Shown: positions 20,184 to 30,324, counted from the first letter of the stretch. The stretch: 64,000 nt of DNA from Brevibacterium moorei (GCF_024580735.1 NZ_JANIJX010000001.1:248001-312000); one strand, 5' to 3'. Notes: a model not told the origin generated them from the sequence alone. Numbers and translations are program-made.

Positions 20184-21295
20184 GCGTCTCCTTCGAGTGT
20201 CAGGCCCGCGGTACGGGCGATGGTCGCGACCATGGCACGGTCCGCGTGCCGTGGGAAGTCCATGGCCGCCAGTGCGGCCTCCATCCCTGCCAGGGCGGCG
20301 GAATCGGCTGCCAGGGGCACCACTGCGTCACGGACGAAATCCTCGTTGAAGGCACTGTTGTCGATCAGCCTCGCCCCGCCCGCTGCCACCGGTCCGGCGG
20401 CGTTCTTCGCCTGCTCGCCGTTGCCGATTGGCAGCGGTACGTAGACGGCGGGCAGTCCGACGGTGGTGACCTCGGCCACTGTTCCCGCGCCGGATCTACA
20501 CACGATCAATGAGGCCGCCAAGTAGGCGTTCTCCATTCCATCGACATAGTCCACGACATGGTAGGCGGGGTCGCCGGCGGCCGCGGCGCGCACCGCTTCG
20601 CCCTTGCCGGCTCCCGTCACGTGCAGGACCTGCAGCCCGGCTGCGGTGAAGGACGCGTGGGCCGCAGCGCATGCCTCGTTGATGGCCGCCGCTCCCAGGG
20701 ACCCGCCCGTGATGACGACGGTGGGCAGGTCGGGACGCAGGCCCAGGCGGGTACGGGCCTCTGCCACGGCCGCCGACTCATGCCTGTCGGCGGCCTCGAT
20801 CTCCGGGCGCATCGGCATGCCGACGGCGTGCCCGGCCAGGGGTGTGCCGGGGAAGGTGAAGCCGATATTGGCCGAATCCGTCAACTTCGCCCCCAGTTTG
20901 TTGGCCATTCCGGGAACCGCGTTGGCCTCGTGGATGACGATCGGCAGGTGACGTTTGCGGGCGGCCAGATAGGCGGGTGTGGCGACGTAGCCGCCCACAC
21001 CGACGACCACGTCGACATCGTTCGCATCGATGATGCCGATGACCGATTTCACAGCGTGGCTGAAGCGCTTCGGGAAGCGCAGCGCAGCACCGCCGAGCTT
21101 GCGCGGCGCGGGCACCTTCTCGATGGTCTCCAGCGGGAATCCGGCCTGCGGGACCAGGCGGGTCTCCAAACCCTCCGGGGTGCCGAGCATGGTCACGGAG
21201 GCGTTGGGCACACGCCGCACCAGCTCCCTGGCTATTGCGAGCATGGGCGAGATATGGCCGGTGGTGCCGCCACCGGCGAACAGGACTGAGACCAC
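20180..21295 (-). CDS. murG: UDP-GlcNAc:undecaprenyl-PP-MurNAc-pentapeptide GlcNAc transferase
   Basis: MurG converts lipid I to lipid II at the inner membrane face. The sequence opens VVSVLFAGGGTTGHISP, the acceptor-domain glycine loop, and has VVITGGSLGAAAINE and CRSGAGTVAEVTTVGLPA in the UDP-GlcNAc domain. The start is GTG at 21295, 10 bases after the ftsW stop. The longer frame to 21562 runs inside ftsW and has no family similarity. Length 371 aa. The ribosome site is weak, suggesting coupling to ftsW. Confidence 0.95.
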   Translation of the reverse strand: MVSVLFAGGGTTGHISPMLAIARELVRRVPNASVTMLGTPEGLETRLVPQAGFPLETIEKVPAPRKLGGAALRFPKRFSHAVKSVIGIIDANDVDVVVGVGGYVATPAYLAARKRHLPIVIHEANAVPGMANKLGAKLTDSANIGFTFPGTPLAGHAVGMPMRPEIEAADRHESAAVAEARTRLGLRPDLPTVVITGGSLGAAAINEACAAAHASFTAAGLQVLHVTGAGKGEAVRAAAAGDPAYHVVDYVDGMENAYLAASLIVCRSGAGTVAEVTTVGLPAVYVPLPIGNGEQAKNAAGPVAAGGARLIDNSAFNEDFVRDAVVPLAADSAALAGMEAALAAMDFPRHADRAMVATIARTAGLTLEGDA

Positions 21296-21305
21296 GATTG
21301 TCAGA

Positions 21306-22586
21306 TCACTTCTTTCTGGCTGGGGTACGGGCGAAGAACGACAGGGAGGCACGCAGGCGCGTGCCCTGGGCGCGCAGCGCATCGGCTGCGCCGGGTTCCG
21401 CGCGGGCGAAGGACAGCAGGATACCGCTGGCCAACAGGGTGGAGATGAGGGAGGACCCGCCATATGACACGAAGGGCAGTGGCACGCCGATGACGGGCAG
21501 TACACCGGTGACGACCAGCAGGTTGACCGCCGCCTGTCCCAGGAACCACATGAAGATGCCACCGGTGGCGGCCTGGACGAAGCGATCGGTTGAGCGCAGG
21601 ATCAGTCTCACGCAGCCATAGGCCAGCAGGGCGAACAGCAGGAGCACGATGAGGGAGCCGAAGAAACCCAGCTCCTCGCCGATGATCGCGAAGATGAAGT
21701 CGTTGTGCGCCTCTGGCAGCCACGACCACTTCTCCCTGCTGCCGCCCAGACCCGTGCCGAACCAGCCACCGGAGGCCAGGGCGTAGAGACCGTGGTCGGT
21801 CTGCCAGTGCTGGCTGAACTGCGAATCGGCGTCGGTGGCGCCCGAACCCCGCGCGAACAGGGCTTCGATCCGGCCCAGCCGGTTGTCGTTGGCGACGACG
21901 TACACGGCGACCAGGACCCCTGCGATGCTCACCAGCGAGGTCAGCCAGCGCCAGGGCAGACCGCCGACGAACAGGGTCGCCAGGATCACCGCGAGCAGGA
22001 TCATGCAGGACCCAAGGTCCTTTCCGGCCAAGACGATGGCCACCATCGCAGCCAGCGCGGCAAATCCCGGGAGCACATGGCCGAAGCGGTAGAAATCGCG
22101 TTTGGGATCGGCCATGAAGTGTCCGAGGAACAGGGCCATGGCGAGTTTCGAGATCTCGACGGGCTGCGCCTGCAGCGGGCCGATCCGGATCCAACCGGTG
22201 TTTCCGCCCACGCTGGCTCCCAGCGCTGGGATCAGCGGTAGGGCCTGGAAGGCCAGTGCGGCCACCAGCAGAATGGGCGCTGCGGCGGAGAAGAAGCGGC
22301 TGGGCAGGCGGGAGGCGAGGAAGAGCAGCGCGAAGCCGCCTGCTGCGAATCCCGCCTGTTTGAAGAACAGGGAGAACGAGGAGATCTCCCGGCCATCGTA
22401 GAAGCTGATCGACGAAGCCGAGAGCACCATCACCAGGCCCAAGCCGGTCAGCGTCACCACGGAGAGCAACAGGATGTAATACGTGGCCAGGGGCAGGTCG
22501 AGGACGACCCGGGCCCGGTTCATAAAACGGCGCAGGGCCGAATCCGAACCGGTGCCCCGGGCCGTAGTACGGGTGCCGGAGGCCAC
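21306..22586 (-). CDS. ftsW: SEDS-family septal peptidoglycan polymerase FtsW
   Basis: FtsW polymerises lipid II at the septum together with the transpeptidase FtsI. The 426-aa protein has about ten hydrophobic segments and SEDS landmarks: QAQPVEISKLAMALFL, AHNDFIFAIIGEELGFFG with its conserved E, and the C-terminal PLPFVSYGGSSLISTLLASG. It starts 3 bases after the murD stop. The first 45 residues form a basic cytoplasmic tail. Confidence 0.97.
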   Translation of the reverse strand: MASGTRTTARGTGSDSALRRFMNRARVVLDLPLATYYILLLSVVTLTGLGLVMVLSASSISFYDGREISSFSLFFKQAGFAAGGFALLFLASRLPSRFFSAAAPILLVAALAFQALPLIPALGASVGGNTGWIRIGPLQAQPVEISKLAMALFLGHFMADPKRDFYRFGHVLPGFAALAAMVAIVLAGKDLGSCMILLAVILATLFVGGLPWRWLTSLVSIAGVLVAVYVVANDNRLGRIEALFARGSGATDADSQFSQHWQTDHGLYALASGGWFGTGLGGSREKWSWLPEAHNDFIFAIIGEELGFFGSLIVLLLFALLAYGCVRLILRSTDRFVQAATGGIFMWFLGQAAVNLLVVTGVLPVIGVPLPFVSYGGSSLISTLLASGILLSFARAEPGAADALRAQGTRLRASLSFFARTPARKK

Positions 22587-22589
22587 CGC

Positions 22590-24152
22590 TCAGTCCTCCA
22601 GGTCCCGCACGGCTGCGGCGAACAGGTCGCCGCGGGTCGCATAGTTCAGGAACTGGTCCATACTCGCCGCCGCCGGCGCCAGCACGACGGGTATTCCGGG
22701 CCCTGCCAGTTGTGCGCCCGCGCGCACGGCGGCGCGCATCACCTCTGTTCCCCTGGCGGCCGGATCCGCGGGATCCGCCGGCAGGGACGCCGGATCGATG
22801 CGCACGACCGGGACCCGGGGTGCGTTCTCGGCCAGGGCCGAGGCGAAGGGCGCCGGATCGCGGCCGATCAGCACCACGCCGGCCAGCCTGGCCGCGTGCT
22901 CGGCCACCAGGTCGTGCATGTCCGCGCCCTTGGCCAGTCCCCCGGCGACCCACACCAGACGCTCGCGCGCAGCGAGGTCGGCGGCCGCCGCGTGCGGATT
23001 GGTCGCCTTCGAGTCATCGATGAATGCCACACCGTCGACGGTACCCACAACGGTGCCACGGTGGTCCCCCGGATGGTGGGCCAGCAGGCCGGCGCGTACG
23101 GCCGCGGGCTCGACGCCGAACGAGCGGGCCAATGCGGCGGCGGCCGCTACATTGGCCACATGGTGCGGTGCCAGATGGTCGGCCGGGACCCCGAGGGCCA
23201 CCGACACGTCGTCGAGCGTTGCCAGCTCGGCTGCGGCCGAATAGCGGTGCGGGGTGAATGCCCGGTCGACGAGGATGTCCTCGATCAGACCTATCTGGCC
23301 GACCAGGGGTGCCCCGACGGTGAAGCCCACCGCCCTGGCACCGGGCAGCACCTCGGCCTGCTCGACCATGTGCAGGGTGGCCGGATCGGCGGTGTTGTAG
23401 ACGGCGGTGTGGCCCACATTGGCATAGACCTTGGCCTTATCGGCGCCGTAGGCGGCCAGGCCACCGTGCCAGTCGAGGTGGTCCTCGGCAAGATTGAGCA
23501 CCACCGCCGAATGCGCGCACATGGAGTGTTCCCAGTGCAGTTGGAAGCTCGAGAGTTCGATCGCCAGGACCTCGGCGGTCGGGTCGAGGACCGCTTCGAG
23601 CAGGGGCGCCCCGATATTGCCACAGGCCCGGGCCTCGCAGCCCCCGGCGGTCAGCATCGCGGCCAGCAGGCTCGTGGTCGTGGTCTTGCCGTTGGTGCCG
23701 GTGACGACCAGCCACGGCGCCTGGTTCGCACCGCGCACCCGCCAGGCCAGCTCGACCTCGCCGATCACGGGGACACCGGCGGCGCGCGCCGCCAGCAACA
23801 GCGGCTGATCGGGCCGCCACCCCGGGGAGGTGCAGACCAGCTGAGGCGGGAGCCCGTCGAAGTCCGGCAGAGTCCGCGTGTGCTCGACACCGCGCCGGAT
23901 ATCGACGTCGAAGACCTCCAGGATCCGGATGTGCTCACTCAGATCGCGTTGGGTGTCGCCGTCGACGACGATCACGCGGGCGCCGCGTTCCGCCAGGTGA
24001 ACGGCCATCGGATACCCCGACACGCCAAGCCCCGTGACGACGACGCGCAGACCGTCGAGATCGGAATCCGGGCCCACCAGGATCTCCGGGATCCGCTCGG
24101 CCAGGGGGTAGGGCACCGGAGTCGCCCCCGCGGGTACCAGCTCAACGGCCAT
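22590..24152 (-). CDS. murD: UDP-N-acetylmuramoyl-L-alanine--D-glutamate ligase
   Basis: MurD adds D-Glu. The N-terminus has VVVTGLGVSGYPMAVHLA, the ATP loop VTGTNGKTTTTSLLAAM lies at about residue 150, then a AEDHLDWHGGLAAY core and the C-terminal FIDDSKATNPHAAAADLA motif. At 520 aa it is longer than the E. coli enzyme, as is normal for Actinobacteria. Its first 11 bases overlap the end of mraY. Confidence 0.97.
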   Translation of the reverse strand: MAVELVPAGATPVPYPLAERIPEILVGPDSDLDGLRVVVTGLGVSGYPMAVHLAERGARVIVVDGDTQRDLSEHIRILEVFDVDIRRGVEHTRTLPDFDGLPPQLVCTSPGWRPDQPLLLAARAAGVPVIGEVELAWRVRGANQAPWLVVTGTNGKTTTTSLLAAMLTAGGCEARACGNIGAPLLEAVLDPTAEVLAIELSSFQLHWEHSMCAHSAVVLNLAEDHLDWHGGLAAYGADKAKVYANVGHTAVYNTADPATLHMVEQAEVLPGARAVGFTVGAPLVGQIGLIEDILVDRAFTPHRYSAAAELATLDDVSVALGVPADHLAPHHVANVAAAAALARSFGVEPAAVRAGLLAHHPGDHRGTVVGTVDGVAFIDDSKATNPHAAAADLAARERLVWVAGGLAKGADMHDLVAEHAARLAGVVLIGRDPAPFASALAENAPRVPVVRIDPASLPADPADPAARGTEVMRAAVRAGAQLAGPGIPVVLAPAAASMDQFLNYATRGDLFAAAVRDLED

Positions 24153-25236
24153 AACGAGCCAGCCAATCCGCGTAGAACAGCCCGACGGCCAGCACCACGA
24201 AGCAGGCGGCGATGATCCAGAAGCGGATCACGATCGTCACCTCGGCCCAGCCCTTGAGCTCGAAATGGTGCTGCAGGGGTGCCATCCGGAAGATCCGTTT
24301 GCCCGTGAGCTTGTATGATCCGACCTGGAGCATGACCGACAGGGTGATGATGACGAACAGGCCGCCCATCACGACAAGCAGGATCTCGGTGCGGCTCATG
24401 ACCGCCAACCCCGCAATCGCACCGCCGATGGCCAGGGAACCGGTATCGCCCATGAAGATCTTCGCAGGGGCGGCATTCCACCACAGGAAGCCGATGCACG
24501 AGGCGGCCATGACCGCACCGACCATCGCCAAGTCGCGAGGATCGCGCACGATGTAGCAGCCGGCCTCGGCGTGGCTCATCAGGTCGCAGTTCTTCACCGA
24601 CTGCCACAGACTGATCACGACATAGCCCAGGAAGACGACGACGGCCGAACCGGCTGCCAGGCCGTCGAGCCCATCGGTCAGGTTCACGGCATTGGACACC
24701 GCCGTGACGATGAGGTTGGCCCACAGGATGAACAGGATGAAGGTCACGATCGCCGCACCGGTGAAGGCCAGGTCGATCGGTAGATCGCGAACGAAGGAGA
24801 TGGCCGACGAGGCGGGGGTGCGGCCGTATTCGTTCGGGAACAGCAGCGCGCCGATGGCGAAGGTGATGCCGACGAAGCCCTGCCCCGCGATCTTCGCCTT
24901 CGGACTCAGGCCCAGGGAGTTCTTCTTCGCGATCTTCTTGTAGTCGTCGAGGAAGCCGACGCCGGCCAGGCCGACTGCCAGCCACAGCACCAACATGCCC
25001 GAGGGCGTGGGCGCGGACATGGTCACGAGGTGCGCCAGGAAGTAGGCGACCACGGCCGAGGCGATGATCACCACCCCGCCCATGGTCGGGGTGCCGCGCT
25101 TGACCAGGTGGGTCTTGGGACCGTCATCGCGGACGAACTGACCGTAGCCGCGTTTGACGAGCACCCGGATGAACGCCGGGGTCCCGAAGATCGTGAAGAG
25201 GAAGGCCAGAACGCTGGCCACGACTACGGCGATCAT
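24142..25236 (-). CDS. mraY: Phospho-MurNAc-pentapeptide transferase
   Basis: MraY attaches phospho-MurNAc-pentapeptide to undecaprenyl phosphate, giving lipid I. The 364-aa protein has about ten membrane segments. The catalytic aspartate motifs are present: GFLDDYKKIAKKNSLGL, NAVNLTDGLDGLAAGSA and IFMGDTGSLAIGGA, plus the histidine-rich PLQHHFELKGW loop. Its start overlaps the murF stop as ATGA. Confidence 0.98.
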   Translation of the reverse strand: MIAVVVASVLAFLFTIFGTPAFIRVLVKRGYGQFVRDDGPKTHLVKRGTPTMGGVVIIASAVVAYFLAHLVTMSAPTPSGMLVLWLAVGLAGVGFLDDYKKIAKKNSLGLSPKAKIAGQGFVGITFAIGALLFPNEYGRTPASSAISFVRDLPIDLAFTGAAIVTFILFILWANLIVTAVSNAVNLTDGLDGLAAGSAVVVFLGYVVISLWQSVKNCDLMSHAEAGCYIVRDPRDLAMVGAVMAASCIGFLWWNAAPAKIFMGDTGSLAIGGAIAGLAVMSRTEILLVVMGGLFVIITLSVMLQVGSYKLTGKRIFRMAPLQHHFELKGWAEVTIVIRFWIIAACFVVLAVGLFYADWLARYGR

Positions 25237-26681
25237 GCGCCGGACACCCCCGAGATCTCATCGCCGAGGAAGCGCAGGCCGGCGTCACGCGATGATTTGA
25301 ACAAGACGATGTCCCCCGCCTTGAGTTCGTGCTGGAGCATTTCCCTGGCCTCCGTGACGGTGGGAACCCATGCTGCCTCCGAGCCCCAGGAGCCCTCGAG
25401 GTTGGCCGACTGGTAGATCGGCTTGGCCCCATCGCCGACGGCGATGGTCTTCGAGATGTTGAGCCGGACGACGAGCTCGCCGATGTCCGAGTGCGCTTGA
25501 CGCGACTCGTCACCGAGCTCGAGCATTTCGCCGAGCACCGCGATGGTGCGCCGCGGTGGGTTGTCCTCATCCCCCCTGCCCATCGCGGCCAGCGTCTTCA
25601 ACGCCGCGCGCATGGATTCGGGGTTCGCGTTGTAGGCGTCGTTGAGGACCGTGACACCGTTGGGGTTGTCGACGAGCTCCATCCGCCAGCGGCTGGCGGC
25701 GCCCGAGGTGGACAGGGTGGACACGATGGTCCGCGCGCCAACGCCGCACAGCCACGCCACACTCGCGGCGGCCAGGGCATTGGCGACGTGGTGGGAGCCC
25801 AACAGTGCCAATTCGACCGCGGCGGGCTCCTCCTGCGGTAGGTGCAGGGTGAAGCTGGTACGCCCCGAAGCGTGGGTGGTGACGTCCTCCGCCCAAATCA
25901 ACGGGGTCTTATCCGTCACCCCCGAGGTGGAGAACCAGGCGGTCTCCACCCCTTCGGCCAGCACCGAGGTCATGGCGGCGACCCGCTGGTCGTCGGCATT
26001 GAGCACGGCCGTTCCACCCGCGATCAGCGAGGCGACGAGTTCACTCTTGGCCCGCGCCGTGTTCTCGATCGAGCCGAAGACCCCGGCATGGGCCGAACCC
26101 ACATTGAGTTCCACGGCGATATCGGGCCGGATCAACGAGGTCAGATAGGCGAGGTTGCCGATCGACCGGGCACCCATCTCGAGGACCAGGAAGCGCGTAT
26201 CGGGCGTGGCGCGCAGCGCGGTCAGCGGCACCCCGACCTCGTTGTTGAAGGAGTTCGGCGGCCAGATCGTCTCACCCTGTGCGCTGAGCAGGTCACCGAC
26301 CAAGTCCTTGACCGTCGTCTTGCCGGCGCTGCCGGTGATCGCCACGACGGTCAGCTCCCCGGCCTCCCGCAGCGCCGTGACGTTGTACCCGGCCAGCCGG
26401 CCCAACGCCTCGGTGGCGTCGGATACGACGATGCTGGGCAGGATCTCGCCGTCGACGCTGGGGATCGCCTCGGCGATGATGAGCGCCGCCCCGGCGGTCC
26501 GGGCCGCGGGCGCGAATTCGATCCCGTCGACGTTCTCCCCCTTGCGGGCCACGTAGATGTCTCCGGGGGTCACCTCGCGCGAGTCGGTCACGACGCCGCC
26601 CGACAGCGGGGTCGAGCCGGCGATCGCGTGCAGTTGGCCGCCGATGGCGGTTGCTATTTCGAGCGCAGAAAATTCCTTCAT
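25233..26681 (-). CDS. murF: UDP-MurNAc-tripeptide--D-alanyl-D-alanine ligase
   Basis: MurF adds D-Ala-D-Ala and finishes the UDP-linked pentapeptide. The ATP loop reads AITGSAGKTTVKDLVGDLL (about residue 114), followed by a NNEVGVPLTAL segment typical of MurF, and NDAYNANPESMRAALKTLA in the C-terminal half. Length 482 aa. It starts one base after the murE stop and overlaps mraY by 4 bases. Confidence 0.97.
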   Translation of the reverse strand: MKEFSALEIATAIGGQLHAIAGSTPLSGGVVTDSREVTPGDIYVARKGENVDGIEFAPAARTAGAALIIAEAIPSVDGEILPSIVVSDATEALGRLAGYNVTALREAGELTVVAITGSAGKTTVKDLVGDLLSAQGETIWPPNSFNNEVGVPLTALRATPDTRFLVLEMGARSIGNLAYLTSLIRPDIAVELNVGSAHAGVFGSIENTARAKSELVASLIAGGTAVLNADDQRVAAMTSVLAEGVETAWFSTSGVTDKTPLIWAEDVTTHASGRTSFTLHLPQEEPAAVELALLGSHHVANALAAASVAWLCGVGARTIVSTLSTSGAASRWRMELVDNPNGVTVLNDAYNANPESMRAALKTLAAMGRGDEDNPPRRTIAVLGEMLELGDESRQAHSDIGELVVRLNISKTIAVGDGAKPIYQSANLEGSWGSEAAWVPTVTEAREMLQHELKAGDIVLFKSSRDAGLRFLGDEISGVSGA

Positions 26682-26682
26682 A

Positions 26683-28224
26683 TCACTTCAAAACAATACT
26701 CGGTTCGGTACCCAAGTTCGCCTTGGGCAGCGCCTTGCGGGTCTCTTCACGGTCGTCGAAGTGATGTTTCACTCCGTTGACCTCTTGGCCGGTCTCATGC
26801 CCCTTGCCCGCCACCAGCAGTGCTCCGGCGGTTCCGGCTGCCTCCACCCCGGCTAGGATGGCGGCCCGGCGGTCCGCGATCTCGCGGATTTCAACGGTGC
26901 GCGCCGGGTGGCACGCCACGTAGTCCTCGGCACCGGCGCGAACCGCGCCACGGATCTCGGAGGGGTCCTCCGTGCGGGGATTGTCATCGGTGATGATCAC
27001 CACATCCGCATATTGTGCGGCTGCGGCACCCATTTTGGGCCGCTTGCCCTGGTCGCGCGCTCCGCCCGCACCGCACACGATGACCAGGGGGCCCTCCGGA
27101 TGATCCGCCCGCAGACCCGAGAGCGCCTTGACCAGGGCATCGGGGGTATGGGAGTAGTCGACGACGGCCAACGGGCCGCGCTGCCGGATGACCTCCATCC
27201 GGCCGGGGACCGTTGCGGTGAACGTGGGAGCGACCCGGGCCAACTCCTCCACCGGCCATCCGCAGGCGGCCAGCATCGTCAGGGCCAGCGCGGTGTTCGC
27301 GGTGTTGAAGTCCCCCGGCAGCGGGCTGTGTGCCGCCAGGACCCCGCCGATTGGCTCGAACGGCGCACCGTGGAGTTCGAACCGGCCCGCCGTCCCGGCC
27401 ACCAGCAGTACATCGGGGGCGTCATCCGGGTCCGCCGAGACCGTGAGCAGCGGGATCGGCGCGGTGTCCGCCAGGCGCTGAGCCCAGGCGTCGGCCAGGT
27501 AGATCACTCCGCGGTCGGCGAATTCCGGGGTGAACAGCTGCGCCTTTGCCTCGAAGTAGGCTTCCATCGTCTTGTGGAAGTCGAGGTGGTCCTGAGTCAG
27601 ATTGGTGAATCCTGCTACTGCGAAGTGCGCCCCGTCGACCCGGTGCTGCACCAGGGCGTGGGAGGAGACCTCCATCGCACAGGTGCGCACACCGGCGCTG
27701 CGCATGTCGGCGAACAGCCGGTGCAGATCGGGAGCTTCCGGAGTGGTCCGCACAGCGGGCACGGAATCCCCTGCGATACGGGTGGCGACGGTCCCGATGA
27801 CCCCGGTGGTGCGCGGTCCGTCGATGGCGGCGAGCAGGGCCTCGAGCAGGAAGGTCGTCGTGGTCTTGCCATTGGTCCCGGTGACGCCCAGCAGGGTCGG
27901 TCGTCCTGGTTCGGTGCCGTAGACCGCCGCGGCGATCGCCCCCAGGCGTGCCCGGGGATCCCCCACGCACACGATGGTGGCATCGGCGGGGACCTCCCCG
28001 GCCGCCTCGATGATGTCCAGCCCGGCGGAATCGGTGAGGATGCAGCGCACCCCCGCGGTGAAGAGATCGGCGACGAAGACCGCACCGTGGACGTTCGCGC
28101 CGGGCAGGGCCGCGTACATCCACCCCGGGGCCACACTGCGCGAGTCCAGGGACACCCCGGTGACATCGACCGTGTCCGGCCCGCGCACCTCGGCCGGGCC
28201 GAGCGGCAGTTCGCTTAAGCGCAT
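26683..28224 (-). CDS. murE: UDP-MurNAc-L-Ala-D-Glu--diamino acid ligase, probably meso-DAP type
   Basis: MurE adds the third stem residue. The 513-aa sequence has the ATP loop LLGVTGTNGKTTTTFLL at about residue 110, and ends in the substrate-binding segment TDDNPRTEDPSEI. In this family the DNPR motif binds meso-diaminopimelate, whereas L-lysine enzymes differ here, so the wall is predicted to carry meso-DAP. It starts 3 bases after the ftsI stop. Confidence 0.97.
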   Translation of the reverse strand: MRLSELPLGPAEVRGPDTVDVTGVSLDSRSVAPGWMYAALPGANVHGAVFVADLFTAGVRCILTDSAGLDIIEAAGEVPADATIVCVGDPRARLGAIAAAVYGTEPGRPTLLGVTGTNGKTTTTFLLEALLAAIDGPRTTGVIGTVATRIAGDSVPAVRTTPEAPDLHRLFADMRSAGVRTCAMEVSSHALVQHRVDGAHFAVAGFTNLTQDHLDFHKTMEAYFEAKAQLFTPEFADRGVIYLADAWAQRLADTAPIPLLTVSADPDDAPDVLLVAGTAGRFELHGAPFEPIGGVLAAHSPLPGDFNTANTALALTMLAACGWPVEELARVAPTFTATVPGRMEVIRQRGPLAVVDYSHTPDALVKALSGLRADHPEGPLVIVCGAGGARDQGKRPKMGAAAAQYADVVIITDDNPRTEDPSEIRGAVRAGAEDYVACHPARTVEIREIADRRAAILAGVEAAGTAGALLVAGKGHETGQEVNGVKHHFDDREETRKALPKANLGTEPSIVLK

Positions 28225-28227
28225 GTG

Positions 28228-30294
28228 CTATTTCCACTTCCTCTTGGGCAGTTCGGGTTTGCTCGTCGACGGGGGTACCCCCAGCTGACGCAGGGCATAG
28301 CCCGCGACGTCCGAGAATACCGGAGCGGCGGCGGTTCCGCCGTAGTAGCCCTTCTTGGGCCGCTGCAGTGTCACCGATACCGCCAGTTGCGGGTCCTCCG
28401 CCGGCACGGCTCCGGCGAAGCTGGCCGTATAGCCCTTGTAGCCGGAACCGTCCTCGGTCGGCGCCTGGGCCGTACCCGTCTTCCCGGCCACCCGGTAGCC
28501 CGGAATCTTGCCGGCCTCGCCGGTGCCGTCGGCAACCACCGACTCGAGGATCCGCATGAGCGAGTCGGCGGACTTCTCGCTGATCACCTGGGATTCCACC
28601 TTCGGTGCGATCTCGGTGACCTTTCCGTCGTCGTCGACCGTGCCGCTGACCAGCTGCGGAACCATTTTCTTGCCCCCATTGGCGATCGTCGCGATCACCT
28701 CGGCGTTCTGCAGCGAGGTACTCGCCACGCCCTGGCCGAACAGCACAGTGTACTTGGTACGGCCGTCCCAGGCGGACGGCTTGCGCAGAATGCCCGAGGC
28801 CTGACCCGGGAAGGCCAGCGCGCTCTTCGTCCCGAACCCGAAGCGGTGTAGATAGTCGTAGCGCTGCTGCTCGCTCAGCTGCTGACCGGCCATCACGGTT
28901 CCGGTGTTCGAAGAGTCCATCATGATGCCCGCGAACGTCAGTTTCTCGGTCTTGTGCTCATGCGAATCCTTGAACTCCTCGTCGTTGGGGGCCTTCCACT
29001 TGTACGGCACGGTGAACCGGGTCTCCGGAGTGACCTTGCCCTCTTCGAGCAGAGCCGCCGCGGTAACCATCTTGGCGGTGGAACCCGGTTCGAACGAGGC
29101 GTTGAAGATCCGCGAGCCACGATCGTCGGACCCTACCCTGCCCGGATTGTTCGGATCTACGCTCGGCGCCTCCGCCGCGGCTATGATCCGGCCCGTCTTC
29201 GCCTCGAACATCGTCACGGTGCCCCATTCGGCCTGGCGTTCCTTGACCGCCTGGGCGATCGCCTTCTGCGCGTAGTACTGGATGGGCAGGTTGAGGGTGG
29301 TCCGCACCCCGGTGCCGTCGACGGCCGGGACGTTCTGGTTCTCCCCCAGTGGGATCTCGTCGCCGGAGCGGCCGCGCTCATAGCGCTGCTCGCCGTCCAC
29401 GCCGGCGAGCATATCGCGGTACTGCAGCTCCAGCCCGGCCAGGGGCGCGCCATCGGAGCCGACGAATCCCACGATGTTGCCCGCCAGAGCGCCATCGGGA
29501 TAGGTCCGCACCGAGTACTGTTCGACCGTCAACCCGGGGATGTGCAGCGCGTCGATCCTGTTCCACACCTCGGAGGTCAGCCCGTCGGCGATAGGCGACC
29601 AGCGCCTGTCACCGTCGAGCCGCTTGTACAGAATGCCGGCATCGGTCTGGAGGGGGCCCGCCAACGCCTTGGCAGCACCCCAGGCGCCCAGGGGCTCGGT
29701 CGAGACGACCTTGCCCTTGGCATCGCGGTTCTTCTTCTCGTACCCCTTGACGTTGACCTGGTCGGCCACCAGCCGGTACCGGTCGGCGTTGTCGGCCAGC
29801 ACCCGCCCGTCGGATCCCAGAATCACGCCGCGATGGGCCGGGATGGGTTTGACGGACAGCCGGCTGGCCAGCGCCTTCTGTGCCAGGGCGGCCGTATCCA
29901 TCCCCTGGATGGTGAAGAGCTTCCACGTCAGCAGCGCCAGAATGCACAGCACCGCGATCAGGATCCACAGCACACGGCGCCGCGGATCCGCGGGCGCGCG
30001 TACCGGGGCGGGACGCCGCGGGCCCGCAGGACGTTTGGGGGCCTGCTGCGCCGGTGCTTTGCGTCCGGCGGCCTTCGAACCCGAGGACCGCTGTTTGGAT
30101 GGTGCACCCCGGCCGCGGGAAGTCGCACGCGATGGTGTGCCCGCGGCGCCGGTCGACGTCTGCCGAGCACTCCGTGCATCACCGGCCTGGCCGGTCCGCT
30201 GTCGATCGGATCCGGCCTTTGGCCGCTGAGCGCCCGCGCGCCCACCGCGCGACCTATCGGACCGGTTGCCCGGGTTCCGGGACTGTGGAGCCAT
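28228..30294 (-). CDS. ftsI: Septal class B penicillin-binding protein (FtsI/PBP3)
   Basis: FtsI crosslinks new septal peptidoglycan. It has a long basic Gly/Ala/Arg-rich cytoplasmic tail of about 105 residues, one membrane anchor (about 108-128, VLWILIAVLCILALLTWKLF), a PBP dimer domain, and the transpeptidase domain with the active-site FEPGSTAKM (Ser near 405), SSNTG (near 460) and VAGKTGTAQ (near 602). No PASTA domain follows. Length 688 aa. It lies between ftsL and murE. The long tail is more extended than in rod-shaped Proteobacteria but common in Actinobacteria. Confidence 0.97.
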   Translation of the reverse strand: MAPQSRNPGNRSDRSRGGRAGAQRPKAGSDRQRTGQAGDARSARQTSTGAAGTPSRATSRGRGAPSKQRSSGSKAAGRKAPAQQAPKRPAGPRRPAPVRAPADPRRRVLWILIAVLCILALLTWKLFTIQGMDTAALAQKALASRLSVKPIPAHRGVILGSDGRVLADNADRYRLVADQVNVKGYEKKNRDAKGKVVSTEPLGAWGAAKALAGPLQTDAGILYKRLDGDRRWSPIADGLTSEVWNRIDALHIPGLTVEQYSVRTYPDGALAGNIVGFVGSDGAPLAGLELQYRDMLAGVDGEQRYERGRSGDEIPLGENQNVPAVDGTGVRTTLNLPIQYYAQKAIAQAVKERQAEWGTVTMFEAKTGRIIAAAEAPSVDPNNPGRVGSDDRGSRIFNASFEPGSTAKMVTAAALLEEGKVTPETRFTVPYKWKAPNDEEFKDSHEHKTEKLTFAGIMMDSSNTGTVMAGQQLSEQQRYDYLHRFGFGTKSALAFPGQASGILRKPSAWDGRTKYTVLFGQGVASTSLQNAEVIATIANGGKKMVPQLVSGTVDDDGKVTEIAPKVESQVISEKSADSLMRILESVVADGTGEAGKIPGYRVAGKTGTAQAPTEDGSGYKGYTASFAGAVPAEDPQLAVSVTLQRPKKGYYGGTAAAPVFSDVAGYALRQLGVPPSTSKPELPKRKWK

Positions 30295-30324
30295 CCCTTG
30301 GGTCCCCCTCGTTACCGTCGTCGT

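Noticed and set aside
21301-22953. 550-codon minus-strand frame across ftsW
   Set aside because: It is Arg/Gly-rich and shifted relative to the well-supported ftsW and murD frames.
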